A DNA stretch of 64,000 nucleotides from Pachypanchax playfairii (taxonomy: Eukaryota; Chordata; Actinopteri; Cyprinodontiformes; Aplocheilidae): NCBI GenBank assembly GCA_006937955.1, contig SSNP01000131.1, positions 591,325 to 655,324 on the forward strand. Direction: 5' to 3'. Both the position numbers and the translations under genes were made by a program. Positions 23,176-35,920 of the stretch are shown one piece after another. Below the pieces are notes generated by a model, which saw nothing but the letters and a program-made list of their open reading frames with translations, did not search any database and was not told the DNA's origin. Each line of letters begins with the position of its first letter. The stretch's first letter is position 1.

Positions 23176-23760
23176 TAGAACTGTAATTCCATTAAATTTG
23201 GGGATTCTGTGTAAAATGTAAATAAAACACAGAATGCAATAACTTGTAAAGCTCATCAATCCATATTTTATTCCCAGTAAAATAGTTCAACATATCAGAT
23301 ATTTCAACTGAGATACTTTATCATTTTAGAAATGAAACATTTGTTCATTTGAATTTGATAACAGCACCACGTCTCAAAAAAGTTTAAACGGGCAAAAAAA
23401 GATTGTTAAAGACAGGAAAAGTCCAATTCAAAAACAACTGAAGGAACAACAAATACGGTTGAGCAGCTATAATTCTGACTCATACAAGGACGGGACAGCA
23501 TGCTTCTCCTAAAACTCCAACAGCTGGTCTTCTCCCTTGCCAGATGTTTAGAGACAGATGTTAAAAGATGAGGGGATTCTGCAGAATGGGAAACATCACC
23601 CTGTTCCAACTTTTTGTAAATATGTTAAAATGAGCTGATGAAATGGTGAAATACCTCAGTCAATACATCTAATATGTTGATTATGTTTTACCATGAATAA
23701 GATATGGCTATACGGGATTAGCAGATACAATGTCCCAACTTTTTTGGATTTGGAGTTGTA
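23176..23760. mobile_element. TA-ended MITE (TACAACCCC family)
   Basis: The right end AACTTTTTTGGATTTGGAG then TTGTA is the reverse of a terminus that starts TACAAC; the left end (TAGAACTGTAATTCC) is a worn version. The body has the family landmarks ATGCAATAACTTGTAAAGCTC, CATATTTTATTC and CAGCACCACGTCTCAAAAAAG. A half copy is at 54834-55027. Confidence 0.7.
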
Positions 23761-24167
23761 CTTTCAGATTTGTTTTTCTACAGAAACAAGTCACCTATTA
23801 ATCTGAAATTCTGGACCTCCTGCTAACTTCTGTTGAGTTCATAATTTTCCTCTCCTGATGTAGTTTCTCTCTCACCTGATAGACTATGCGCCATCAGGGG
23901 AATTTCCCAGATCAAAGGAGAGAGTCTGTTTCTGAATGGGAGCCAGTTCGCTGCAATGCGTTAAACATTGTGGGACTGACATATTTAATTTTGCACAAGA
24001 ACTAATGTGTAATTCATTGAGCAAAACTGAGATATTGATCATTCCTAGTTGATAGCTCAGAATTATGTGGAACAGAGACAGTGAATTTAAGTAATGGAGC
24101 ATCAAACTCAGAACAAAGTCTTTGCATTGAGTTTGCAATCCAGAGTTTTAAAGATGATAAAGACTTA
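23761..24167. other. Intronic sequence, no feature recognised
   Basis: No bounded repeat. Confidence 0.4.
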
Positions 24168-24234
24168 AAGATGCAACACATTTTTTTCGACTCAGTGGTT
24201 GCCCTCTTAGAAAAATCGCCAGATTGCTGCTTTA
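24168..24234 (-). mobile_element. Mini copy of TTAA family C
   Basis: A piece of about 67 bp from TTAAAGATGCAACAC to CAGATTGCTGCTTTAA. It equals the reverse complement of the first 70 bases of the element at 58954 and ends in TTAA at both sides. Confidence 0.55.
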
Positions 24235-25202
24235 ATGATTGTCCAACTTTCTAAATTCAGCCTCAGGTTCTCTGTCTTCTGTTTAGCTTGTTTTTTTTAC
24301 TTCAAAAGTTGTTGTTTTAGTCGTTTGTAGAATTCACCATCTTTTAAATATGGCTGACGAGCAACTATGCATGGTAAAAATGAAATACATGATTCTTTTT
24401 CATAAAATGGGAGATATGGGAGTGCATTTATTTCCAATTTCTTACTTACAATTTTTTTACTTATATTACATTCCTCTGTGAACATGTGCTACAGTGATAT
24501 TTAATAAGCGATCAGGAAATGCACAGGCCTTTGCTGGAGTTCTGCATCTAAGAATCAAACAAGCCTCTCAGCAGGCTTGTTTGATTCATAAAGCAGCATA
24601 TAAGCTTTCAAATGCCCCTTATACTTCCTACTGCTCGCTCTCATCTCGCTGTTGAATCTTTCTTTTTCATATCTGTCAGATACTTGCTCTGCAGGGAGGT
24701 TGGTCCTCATCGAAATCTAATAGAGTGTGACTGTATATGCATGCATGTGTCTGTGTGTGAGTGTGTGTGTGTGCAGTGAGGTAATGTGATGTGACGAGCA
24801 GATTTGCCAGCATGTGGTCATCCAGATTTTGAATGCGTTTACATGCGCCCATGCATTTCCAATGGTTCTTTTAGTATGCTGTTCTGTTATTTCTATTGTA
24901 TCTAAAATCCCTGTGAACATTTAATTTAATTGGTGAGTCATCAGCGTGTTGGAGTTCATTTTGGTTTAACTAATGCACCACTCAGGTTGGATCTCATCTT
25001 ACTACACACTTCATGTTTAGAGCTGAGTCTAATCTGATAACACATGTTGGACTTCACTTTTATTACTGTAAATTGAGCCAATTAATATCACAAAAAGGCA
25101 CTTGAAGTGGAACAGTGATAAATGAGGTTAAATCTTTTTTTTTGTTGGAGGGGTCAGCATGAAGTGAATCATAAAAGATTGCCCATCCTCACCTTTGTAC
25201 AC
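24235..25202. other. Intronic sequence with hairpin and TG run
   Basis: Holds a perfect 15-bp stem hairpin at 24552-24587 and a (TG)n stretch at 24747-24773. No gene. Confidence 0.5.
24552..24587. repeat. Perfect hairpin, 15-bp stem
   Basis: GAATCAAACAAGCCT (24552-24566) pairs fully with AGGCTTGTTTGATTC (24573-24587) across a 6-base loop. Role unknown. Confidence 0.85.
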
Positions 25203-25591
25203 TAGTGGCATGTCTAGAAAATATCTGGGAGCCAAGTATAGGGCGCAGATTTTAAAAAGGGTGACCCGTATATAAGAGATAGTTTTTACAAAATTAGCTA
25301 CAATAAACTAAATGAAATAAAATAAAATGTGAAGTCATAAAGCCAAAGGTACATTAATAACATCTATGATTAATGAATGTATTGAGTGTTCAACTGAATG
25401 CATTTTACATTTACAGCATTAACTACACTGGATCATTATTATAGACTTCATGAATTCACCTTAAACGTATGATTAGCAGTTAAATATGTTCATGCATTTA
25501 CTTACACTCGGAAGTCTGAGCGATACTGTCTAATTGGAAGGGTGGCCTATAACCCCCGCTTCCCCGGGCCATCCCTCTGCACATGCCCCTG
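25203..25591. mobile_element. Worn hAT-type MITE
   Basis: The left end TAGTGGCATGTCTAGAAAAT and the right end CTGCACATGCCCCTGG are inverted versions of the CAGGGGCATGTCTAGA terminus. The target duplication is not recognisable. Confidence 0.5.
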
Positions 25592-26347
25592 GTCAGATTA
25601 CATATTTTTGCTTTAGGTTACATGCTTGTTGCTTTAAAATGAAGCTATAGCAGCTTTATTAAAACTAGAAGAGCTCTATAGAAAAGAGACAGGGAATTCT
25701 ATTTTGTGCAAATGCTAAGTATCTGAGACCTATTCAAGATAGTTATCCACAGTGAGAAGAGAAGATTAATCAAAATCTAGTTAAGATCTTTTGAAAATGG
25801 TCTCTTTGGAAAGGGTATAAACAATTAATAATTAATTATTTAATTAAGAGTTGATGGACTGAACTATGACCAAAGTGAATTACTGCCATCTTAATCTCAA
25901 AAAGGCCAAAGCAGTACATGCAAATGCTACTCTAAACAGTTGCTTTGCAAGAAATCGGGCACAACACAGTATTTACATAGGTTTTAAAAATGTTAATGGT
26001 GATAGCTGTTTGTCCTATATTCTTTCATATATCTGTGACTATACAGACTAAACAGCCTTGTAAAGGTTTTTTAAAATCCCATTTGCATTAACAGCTATAC
26101 AGTTTTTAATGTTAAAGTTTTTTCAAGATGTAAGTTATCCACTTTAGAATGCTTTAGGCCACCTGTGACTAGTCATTAGCTCATCTATCTGGTCAAAAGG
26201 AATCTCTATCTCCTAAACTGAGTTCATCCAAAGACCCACTCTAATCATATTTGGAGCTATTTTAAAACGTTGTCAGTGGTCATTAAATTACGACTATGGC
26301 ATTTTTACCCAAAAACACAAAACCAGGGCCGTTTTCTATGAGTTTTG
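25592..26347. other. Intronic sequence, no feature recognised
   Basis: AT-rich. No bounded repeat. Confidence 0.4.
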
Positions 26348-26643
26348 GTAAATGGTAAATGTCCTGTATTTGTATAGCACTCTTCTAGTCATTCAGACCA
26401 CTCAAAGCGCTTTCACACACTACAAGGTTTTGCATTCACCCATTCACACAACCCGATATGTAAACCGGGGGGAGAGGGGAGGGGCTAACACTCACACAAC
26501 CCAATACGCAGATCGGGGGGCAACATGGGGTTCAGTGTCTTGCCCAAGGACACTTCGACATGTGGCGGTGGAAGCCGGGATCCATCCACCAACCTTCAAA
26601 TTGGAGGACGACCGCTCTAACCACTGAGCCACAGCCGCCCGTT
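26348..26643 (-). mobile_element. tRNA-derived SINE, reverse copy
   Basis: Reverse of the 6919 copy: GGTAAATGGTAAATG at the tail side, CTCAAAGCGCTTTCACAC, CTTGCCCAAGGACACTTCG, and a head with CTCTAACCACTGAGCCACAG then CCGCC (reverse of the A-box region). Confidence 0.8.
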
Positions 26644-26874
26644 TTCCATATTAGCAGTAGCTCATTCACCTCAATTCACCTCTGTGTGGGCAGAACCATT
26701 GGTGCAGAGGATAACTCCGCCCCCTTTTACCGTTGCTAAGGGATCTCTGTTTATGCTAGCATTCTAAGCCATTTCATAAATCACAAAAATCCTTCTTTTT
26801 CAAAATACTAATAAGTAACAATGGTTTAAAAGTGGAAATACTCAAAAATGCAATTTTGGACTTAATTTTCTTAA

Positions 26875-27447
26875 AAAGGCGATTTCACACACATTTCATG
26901 ACTTTGTGGTTAGTTCTGGAGTAGCAACATGTAGTATGAAATATTTTATACAAAACAACATTAGGAAACACTGATTAACAGACCTTTCAATCATTCTGCG
27001 TGAAGATTTGGCTAGTTGTGTCCGGCTTCAGGCTGCAACTCATTAATATTCATTATGCGAATTTGCTGGACTCAGATTGGCTAACAGACTAGCCTATGAG
27101 AGCAAGGTAAACTTTTTCCTTCCCTGTTGAACGTGGCAACAGCACACTAAGTATCTTCTGGTTTGATTAGTCTTATGCTACAGCTTTTAGCCAGCAGCAT
27201 GCTAGGCATGGTTTCAACTGCAGGAGCTGCCGAATACTAATGAGCAAAGGAGTTGTGACGTAAGCGATACAGGCCATTCGAACTCGGAAGAACTCGGATT
27301 TTATCGCCACCTGCATAGTTTGAGAGATGAAAAGTAAAAGAGGAGTTATTGTGCTGATTTAACACCCAGTATGAAGGTAAGAACACCTATTGAGCTAACA
27401 TATTAAACGGAAACCTCAGAAAAACAATTTTTAATAGATTGACCTCT
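26875..27447 (+). mobile_element. TTAA-bounded MITE, family A, copy 3
   Basis: Flanked by TTAA at 26871-26874 and 27448-27451. The termini (AAAGGCGATTTC and GATTGACCTC) are worn. Internal ATGAAG at 27371 is followed by a GTAAGA donor. Confidence 0.75.
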
Positions 27448-27451
27448 TTAA

Positions 27452-30159
27452 ATACATCCTCTATTATCAGAAAAATGCCTAAAGAGCATGTTAACAACAC
27501 GAAAAACATGATTTTCATTGGAGTGGGTCTTTAAACTGTTAATTGTTGTTATTCTTTGCATCAAAAGAACTAATAATTTAAAATAATAAACTGTAAAGAT
27601 TCATATGCCAAGAGCTACTGTATGTTACAAATGAATATTTATTTTCTTAAAATAGATTGAACTAAATCATCTGCTACATGTTATTATCTGATTTTTACTT
27701 TCCTTTCTGTAAAAATAATATGATTTTTTTATTATTATTTTTTCCGTTTTTTGGTGCGTTTTTATAGTTTTTTTTATGTTTTACAAACACTCAAAAACAT
27801 TTAAATTTGCAGTTGATTTATGCTGTTTTGTAATGCAAGAACCTCTCCAGCTCTGCCTAGTTTCTTGAGTTACAACATGACACTAAAAATCCTCTTTTTA
27901 CTCCAAGAAAACCTTTGATTTTTCTTTGGAACAACATTTTAACAGCTGAAGAGATTTTTAAACTTTTTTCTTGATTCTCAATAGTTAATTCCTTGTACCT
28001 AGATATACCTGGATGCAAGCTGTATCATGTTTATACTCAGGGCTAAAGGTCTGTTGAACTCGAGCCATAAAATTAAACACCAGAGGTGCTTAACTTTTAA
28101 TTAATAATAAAGCCGTTATTATGGATGGCTGCATTTCAAATGAGTCAACTCTGTAATGTGCACAGGGCTTTCTGTGAGGTTAATTGAGACTTTGACTGCA
28201 GCAGTCTCGGCTGTACAATAGCGTGTCTCATTTTCCCTCTGGTTAGAAGTGTCTGCCTCTGGGCTTTACAGAAAGAGATTTGATCTAAGTGAAAAATGTA
28301 TTCTCAAAGTGTGTATGCATATGTTATCAGACAAGTGCTACCATGGGAAAAAGAGGATGACTGAGAGACGTGCAGCGGAGGAAAGAAGGGAAAAAAAAAA
28401 AACGGATGTATCGAGATGAGCTAATATTCACAGGAGCTGAAGTAGTCTTAAAGAGAAAGAGGAAAGCGAGATTCTTTGAAAGTATTTTGTTTGTATTGGC
28501 TGTGATGCTTACGGAAAAGGAGGGATTTCTATTGTTTAGAAGGATTACATATCACCTCTTGCACATAGAAGATGTGTGGAATAATGCATGTGTTTTACTA
28601 GCACTGCAGTGTCTTGCTATTATGTGTATTTTTGCCTCACTATCTGCCTCCAAAGTGAGATAAACAGTCTTAACAGTGTTAACCTTAACAGAATTTATTG
28701 AGAAGCTGTTTTGGCATCGTGAAGACTGACTGCTGCTGCTCTTAACACTCCCTCTACAGTCCCCTCCTGTTACTCTCCAGCTTTATCTCCTCCTCTCAGC
28801 TTTCTGTTCATTAAAAAGACATAAACAAAAGAAAGTTTCTTGTTTGCTTCCTGCATCTCTTCCTTGCATGGGGCTTCGTCTCAATGAGCTCATGGAAGCA
28901 ATCGCAAGCTGTTTGTTGCTTACCGTTAACAGCCCCCACTATGGGAGGGGGGGCACCAACTTAGTACATAATTGAAAATGGTTGCTCTGGTCCATTTGCT
29001 ACGCTTTTGTTCTTCCTACATCAGCAACGCAGGCAGCGCCAAGATGCTGCTCTTAGGGGATTTGCTTTTGTGTCATTTTTCGTCTCTGTCTCATTCCCTC
29101 TCTCCTTTGATGCCTTTTTTTTTTTTTCGTCACGACAATTCACACTTGAGTTGAGATTGCTCTAAATTTCGATTTCTGCCAAAGACGCTCCTTTAAGTAG
29201 CTGCCTCTGTCTGGGTGCCATTTGTCCCTCACTTCCTTGTTTACCCTCCATCCCTGAAATGTTTTTCATTTTTGTAAACATACCCACGTCATGTCATGTG
29301 GCTGTATTTGTCTTGAAGATAGCACTGTTATGATCTTAAATGTTCCCCCGAGCACAACAGTTAGCATGTCACTTCACGCATACTCTTCCTACCACCACTA
29401 AACAGCATTTATTTCTAGTAGAAGTCTGTAATATCTATTTTTTTGCTTTCATCTTCTATCTTCTGAAAGCCCAGAATGCAAAAGTATCAAACAGATATGC
29501 TATTATCTTCCTTCCCTCTTGTTCTCTTGCTTATGATTTCTTCTGTGGCGAACTTAGCCCCTCATGAGATTTAGCTTTGAATCGGAACATGCATCACTCC
29601 GGTTGGCCAGCCCAGACTGCATCCTCGGGGAAATGCTCCAAGGTCTTGAAGTGATTTTCCTGTAACAGAAAGTTGATTACAAGCTAGAATTATTGATTTA
29701 CTCATCTTGGGTCTTCTTGGTGGTTTTAGATCACCAATTATTCCTCCAATTGGAGCCATAAGCCTTCTTCCCTTTCATCTTTTGGGAAAAGAAAGCATAG
29801 GGATAAAATAGACGCAGGAACTCAAAAGTCTTTTCAGATTATTCTGCAAGGCTGTTCGCTGGTTTATTGTATGTAAGCAGAGAGAGAATTAATTAATGTG
29901 TATCTTGTTGGTGATGTTGTTGTGTCCATGTATTACCCAAGGATTCATTTGATAATTTTGTATTACTGCTTTATCCGATTCCGATGTTAGCATTGAGCTG
30001 CGCAAGCCTCAAGTTTATGGGGTAATAGCAGATTCGTATTCACAGCCTCGTGCTGTTTGTTGCATTCATAAAGGGGAAACCATAACAAAATTTGGGTTTT
30101 ATATTTGTGAATTCATAAAGTTGTAAATGTTTGATCCGTATTCTCATAGAAAACAGATA
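27452..30159. other. Intronic sequence, possible conserved blocks
   Basis: No repeat with clear ends. The part near 28100-28290 is complex, unique-looking AT-rich DNA with homeodomain-type TTAATTA cores and could be conserved non-coding DNA; no comparison was possible. ORFs at 28370 and 28972 are low-complexity or shadow frames. Confidence 0.4.
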
Positions 30160-30167
30160 CTCTACAT

Positions 30168-30501
30168 CAGTGCTTAATTTGTAAATCAAAAGTTACTGGA
30201 ACGCAAATAGCACTATGAGACCAGAATTCACTGAGGCCAAACTGATACCGGAACGCACACATATAAACAACCGTCGGACCAGACCAAGCGCTGTGTGCCG
30301 GTGTAAATTGTCAAGCAGGGCTAGAGAAGGTGTTGATAAGCCCAGAAGAAGTAAGTTATAATGCCTTTTTGGCATTTTGATGCCGCTGTTATTTATCCCA
30401 ACTGGCGCCGTTAACGGATTCTAGCAAACAGTTACCGGAACACACCCTTTCAAAATAAGACAGATCTTGTTCCGGCAGGATCCGGCTCAAATTAAGCCCC
30501 G
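30168..30501. mobile_element. hAT MITE with perfect 8-bp target duplication
   Basis: A 334-bp element, left CAGTGCTTAATTTG and right CAAATTAAGCCCCG (inverted repeats), flanked by CTCTACAT at 30160-30167 and 30502-30509. It contains no ORF of note. Confidence 0.88.
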
Positions 30502-30509
30502 CTCTACAT

Positions 30510-31713
30510 GTTTGTATAGAGTGAGAATTTACAAACTGCTAGTTATGCAAGAATTGCCAATGCTGAATACACGTCTTTCTGACAGTTCATTACATGGGCA
30601 TTGCAGACAAACAACACACATCATACCTGCACCTAAATAAACATCCCTAAATATATATATATTTTTTTTTAACTGCGAGAAAATCAGGAGAAAATCCATT
30701 TCATGTATGTCAAGAACATTTTCATAAAGATTGTTTTTAATTAAAAAAAAGAAAGATAATTGGGTTTAGCTATGAGAAGTACCTACAGTATATTTCACTG
30801 CCTCTCCTCTGATTTGCAAAACTTGATTTAAAGGGCGTTGATTATATACGTAAGTCATGATAAATGCTATTGAAAGGAATGTTCTAATGCTCCTATATCA
30901 TGTGTAACATGTAAAATGAGTAAATTAACAATAATTAGAGTGAATCTGCAGTTTCACTTCGTCTGTGAAATTTCACTGCTGTAGGTATTCTTGCAGACTT
31001 TTTTGTTATGTAGGTGTGTGTTCAATCCTTGAACACACACCTACACCCTAGTGTTCCTCTTGACGGCTGTTAGACAGATGTTTGACATGAGTCCTGTATG
31101 AAAACTGTCTGTTTTGACTGGTAGTGTGTGAACAAAGCTTAATGCAGTGGAAGGAGGCCATGTGCTGTGTTCAGACTGGCAGACATTAGAAAAGTTGTCA
31201 AAATCTCATATTTTTCTTTCCTATTTATCTTTTTAAAAGTTGTCATTTTAAATACATTTTATCCGAAGCAGTTATGTTTTTTGTGTTTTCATTATGCACA
31301 AAGATCTTTTTTAGTCTAATTATATCTCTGTACTCAGTTTTTTATTCATCATCCAAGACAGAGTGATTGTGATGCTTTAACCCAACGAACCTGCATCACT
31401 TTACAACTTTATTTTGCTTGTCAAATTAAATATTAAACTAAACAAAGTGTTTTGATGTGTGAAGCTTTCATGATAAATACATTTCTTGAAAGCGTTTGTG
31501 TTGTAAGCAAATCTAATGAGTTGTGTTTGAAGATGCTTGAATACTACTGTTGTCAGTGTTTTATCCCTGGAAACGTCAAGTACAAAACACATTTACTTTT
31601 ATACACAATGTTCATATTATAGTGTAAACTGTAACACTGATACGTCTGCGAGTTAACAATGTGCCCATCACAATTTAGCTTCTTACCTTTCGATGTTTTC
31701 TTTCTTTTTCCAG
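30510..31713 (+). other. Upstream intron end before the LNS2 exon
   Basis: Holds a perfect 16-bp stem hairpin at 31010-31044 and the pyrimidine tract TTTTCTTTCTTTTTCCAG that forms the acceptor of the neurexin exon. No upstream SS1 microexon was recognised. Confidence 0.55.
31010..31044. repeat. Perfect hairpin, 16-bp stem
   Basis: GTAGGTGTGTGTTCAA (31010-31025) pairs fully with TTGAACACACACCTAC (31029-31044) across a 3-base loop, about 670 bp upstream of the neurexin exon. Confidence 0.85.
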
Positions 31714-32015
31714 GTAAAGAAGAGTCTGTTGCAACCTTCAAGGGCAACGAGTTCTTCTGCTATGATCTGTCCCTGACGCCAATCCAGAGCAGCACCGACG
31801 AGATAACTCTTTCCTTCCGAACACTGCAACGCAACGGCCTCATGCTGCACACGGGCAAGTCGGCTGATTATGTGAACCTTTCTTTGAAGAGCGGTGCCGT
31901 TTGGCTGGTCATCAATCTGGGCTCGGGGGCCTTTGAGGCCTTGGTTGAGCCTGTCAATGGCAAGTTCAACGACAACGCCTGGCATGATGTGCGCGTTACC
32001 CGCAACCTGCGCCAG
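31714..32015 (+). CDS. nrxn2: Neurexin LNS2-domain exon (alpha-neurexin, best fit neurexin-2)
   Basis: This is an internal exon of a presynaptic single-pass adhesion receptor. It encodes the N-terminal half of LNS2 (laminin G-like), the extracellular domain that binds neurexophilin and alpha-dystroglycan in known neurexins. A pyrimidine-rich acceptor ends at CAG (31711-31713) and a GTAAAC donor starts at 32016. The exon has 302 nt: two bases finishing a Gly codon (phase 1 entry), then 100 codons from KEESVATFKG to VTRNLRQ, ending on a codon boundary. The Asp of SADY (codon 51) and the Leu of INLG (codon 68) sit 17 residues apart, the spacing of the LNS2 calcium ligands Asp329 and Leu346 known from NRXN1. 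SLKSGAVWLV and DVRVTRNLRQ match my memory of NRXN2 rather than NRXN1/3 (LALKNGAVSLV, DVKVTRNLRQ). No frameshift is present. The exon is GC-richer than the flanking intron. Paralogue assignment is less certain than the family. Confidence 0.95.
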
Positions 32016-34753
32016 GTAAACATCACATGCACAAATCAAGGCTGCTGCAGCCAAGGTGGTGCCTCGATCATATTTTTTAGATCTCTTTTTTGCAGGATCA
32101 ACTTGTTTTTGTAGCACATGGAGAACAACAGACGTTCCTGCTGCATTTCATTTTATTCCCCCACCCCAGTGATAAATAAACTTTATCTTTTTTTCAGGCT
32201 GAAGCTGAACAGAATAACATTCTTCTTTTCTTGTGATTTCATATTTTGACCTAATGACCAAAGATTAATTTCACTTTTACATGCAGGTCATTCAAAGCGA
32301 AAGTTTAAAATGCATCAACATTTACATGGAAATCTGAGCTGCAAATCATTTATTCTAAAATCCAAAGCATCTTTATCAGTTTCAAATGTCTTCTAAGACA
32401 CAGTTTGCTGTCCTCCTACAACACAAGTAAGTAAAGGGCTCTGCCTTGTATGTGTGCGCACAGTGTACCCAGCTACACAAACGGAAGGCTCCCTAATTTA
32501 TCAGAGGTGACAGTGCACTTAAAACCTTTGTGAACAATCACACACATCCTTACAATCCTTTAATGGAAAACAAAAGAGCAACACCTACATAAACGTCTTT
32601 GTGTACGGGAGTGAACTGTTGCGTGATCTCTGTGGAACGTTGTGCACCTAACCGTGGTGGCTTGGTACATCTCCACAAATGCAAAGCACAACATAAAGCT
32701 CACTCTCTGAATACTGACTCCTCCCTCAGTATGCACCAAGTCGTCTATTGGCAGGTGCAGATACAAGCCGTGAGATACAATCAATTTTACTTACACTTGC
32801 CGTGCTTACTTCTTCACATTTTTGTGGTATATGTAATTGGAATGAATGGCTTGTCAGTACTAATAATGGGAATTCTAAGTGGCACAGAATGCAAAAAAAG
32901 CCTAATGTGAATGCATGAGCACAAAGCTGGTGAATCAGCTTCTTTGTACGTCTGCAAAAACTGGGGTCTGAGGTGACAGTGCCTTAGAGGAAAGGCAGAT
33001 TACTGCCAACTGGAAGGTTGCTGGTTCAATCTCAACTTTTTTCTGCAACATTACTTCCTCCATGTTTCCCTTGAAAAAAAAAAAGATAATTTATCTAAAC
33101 GGTCAAACAAGCGCTTACAGGAAACAAAACACTGATCATTTACAAACTGGGAAAAAAAGTGTAAAATAATGTTAAAAGCTGAAGTAAATCTCAGTTATTT
33201 TCAGGGAAAAGACAGTTTTACATCAATCACAATGTAGAAACCCTTTCACGATGTAAAATACATCGTTTTAACATGTAGATATAGTTCCTGATTTGTTCGT
33301 GATGATCTAACATGTACTTGCCCAAAACAAAGCAGATAATCTTACACATACACGAACTCTGACTCACCATCTTGGAAACACAAGCAAACACAGTTGGGGT
33401 CGAATGTGAAGCCGTGTGTGTTCAACAAAGTGAGACTAGCTTAATGACTTTGGGAAGCCAACACGTTTTTAAAGATTTACAGCATGAGACAATCCACCTA
33501 CCACCAACCGCACCGTAATGATCATTAGGCAAATGTGCACACACTCAGATGAAAACCTATTATTTTTGGAGCACTTGTGCACCTGACTTCTTGCAATACC
33601 TAAAAGTCCCATTAATCCTAATGTAGAAATTAGCAACAGACAAACAGAACTTGTATACTCTTGGATAAATATTTAAACCATAAAACCATCAGGAAATAAT
33701 GTGAAACAACATGGAGAATAAAAAACTCTCTTAATTTAGCAAGTATCAATACGAAAACCTAATCTATAAAGTGAGTCTTAATTAACTGCCCATATTATGT
33801 CACCTAGCTGAACTCCATTAAATCACATTGCACCCTGACCTCCCGGTGGATCACTGGAATTGACTAAACAGGCAGCGTAACCGTTAAATAGCTCTCTGGA
33901 TTTACACCTGACCGTCCCCACGGAGGGGCATCAATGACGCTGACTACCTCTGACCTCATCTTTACTGACAGACTGAGACCCAGTAAATCAATCATCCACT
34001 TCATATGCACAACACATAATGATTTGCATATGAACTTGCACATTAAGATCAGAAAATAATAAAAAAGGACTCCAAACCTTGATGATATTATGTTTGAACA
34101 ACCATTTACCAACACTCATCTAAAATAATAATGTTCCCATTGATTAAAATGGATAGAACTGTAAATAAAAGAAGTGGTAAATGCAAACTACACATACTAT
34201 AAGTTTCTTTTTTCCAGAACATTAAGTCCATAAAACTCTATGCAAAGGTTAATTGTGGCATTCCTCTTTGCGCACTACCAATTTGAAGCCTTGAGTTAAT
34301 CACTTGAATGTCACTTTTATGAGGCTTTTGGAGCCTGAAGTGACGTGCAAGTAATGTATCTGTCACTAGAAGTCACTTCACCCAGTAATGCAAAATCCTG
34401 TTAAGTTGCCTTGATTTATGAAACAGGTTAATAAAAGCAGAAATCAGCTAAAGATGCTTTACTTTTGGTCCATGAAACAAAGTAATGGTGTAAACTAAAA
34501 AACAAAAACAGCATCTAATAAAAGCGGTCAAAATGATAATCGAAGCAATTAAAAATAGTGATGAATAAAGTTAAGGTCGCTGACAACCAGTTAATCTAAG
34601 ATAAATTAATGCTCAAACAGATGTGGGTGAATCTAACAAGATTAAAAGCAAAACAAAATAAAAATAGTTTTGACATTAGACTTCAAATTTACACATATAT
34701 TATATACAACCAAACCCCAATTTGGGACCAAAATGTTTCAGTCTCCGCTGGCT
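32016..34753 (+). other. Start of the 21-kb neurexin intron
   Basis: Begins with the GTAAAC donor. A short tRNA-like SINE head remnant (GAAGGTTGCTGGTTCAATCTC) lies at about 33018-33038. Otherwise AT-rich with no recognised feature. Confidence 0.5.
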
Positions 34754-35048
34754 TTAAAGCAACAATCCAGAGTTTTTTTCTCAGAAAAAAATAAAGACGT
34801 GTTGCACCGTTAAGTCCCGCCCCTCTCTTTTTGTGATACGATAGCAAACATTGGCTCTCAAACATGAACAGACGCCAACTTTGTTATAATGGGTAAGTTA
34901 CGTTAATACAATTTTTGTTTGATTATTTATTTTAAGTGTTTCACTTTCATTTGTCTTTGCAGTGTTGCAAAAAACTCGTAAACGCCGGCCGGTCATAGTT
35001 CTCAGGATAGCCTACATGTGGTTGGTTGATTGACAGGTGTACTATGAG

Positions 35049-35804
35049 TGTCACGTTTCGAGGTTATGATGTTGGACCCAGGTGCAGTGAGTGTGAGGGG
35101 AAAACACAACTGAACCGGTATTAAGAACAACAAAATATTTTAATAAAAGAAAGTAATGTGCTGACGGGGCAGCAAAACAAACTTACATGAGGATGAACAG
35201 TCCAGGGATGAAAACACAACAAAAGTAATCCACGGGGAAAAAAACATAATCCAGATAAGGGGCTGAGACGGTGACTGAGGGCTGACGCTAAGATTAGTAC
35301 GGGGGAAAAAATGACAACAGGAACCACGACAGAAGAGCCCTCTAAACGGCGCAGCGGACGGCCAGCGCAGAGGCACTCAAAAACTCCAGAGAGACGCTCT
35401 GGGGACGGGAACACGACTGACTACGGTGTGGGACATACAGGGTAGGTGACAACAGACCGACGCCGACTAACACATACATGGAACTTAAATACAAACACCA
35501 AACTGATTACCAATACAGAACACCTGGGAACATGGGGGAAACAAACCGGAACTAATCACAGTAACACGACACACCTGGGAGTGGAGGAACAGACACAGGA
35601 AGTGACCTAATACAATCAAGAAACCTAAGATACAGGAGAACAGGAAACACAGACATGACCAAAATAAAAGCGAAACAGGAAACTGGATGACTACGGAAAA
35701 TAAAAGCATAACATAACCTAAGAATAGAATCAGAACCAAAAGGGAAAATAACTCCTGCAAAACCCCGGAAGTACAAAACATAAACAAAACCCCAAGACCT
35801 GACA
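35049..35804 (-). mobile_element. Solo LTR of a retrotransposon
   Basis: A 756-bp unit that, on the minus strand, begins TGTCAGGTC and ends GTGACA (TG...CA with short inverted ends). It is flanked by the 5-bp direct repeat ATGAG (35044-35048 and 35805-35809), as expected for integrase. A TATTTAAG box (minus strand) and an ATTAAA signal near the 3' end fit an LTR promoter and polyadenylation site. No internal gag or pol is present, so it is the product of LTR-LTR recombination. Superfamily not determined. Confidence 0.82.
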
Positions 35805-35920
35805 ATGAGACTGTAGAACGCTATTGGCTAATGCTGGGTGGCACTCAGTTAAAATTAAATGCACCCATACGGGACAGGGGGCTTTGAAAACAAATATGAC
35901 TTTTTTTCTACATTATATTA

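Noticed and set aside
31683..32117. 144-codon open frame on the minus strand over the neurexin exon
   Set aside because: Antisense shadow of a real coding exon; the + strand gives a full LNS2 match with proper splice sites.
35121..35805. Several hydrophobic minus-strand ORFs of 74-106 codons
   Set aside because: They lie in the solo LTR, overlap in different frames and resemble no protein.
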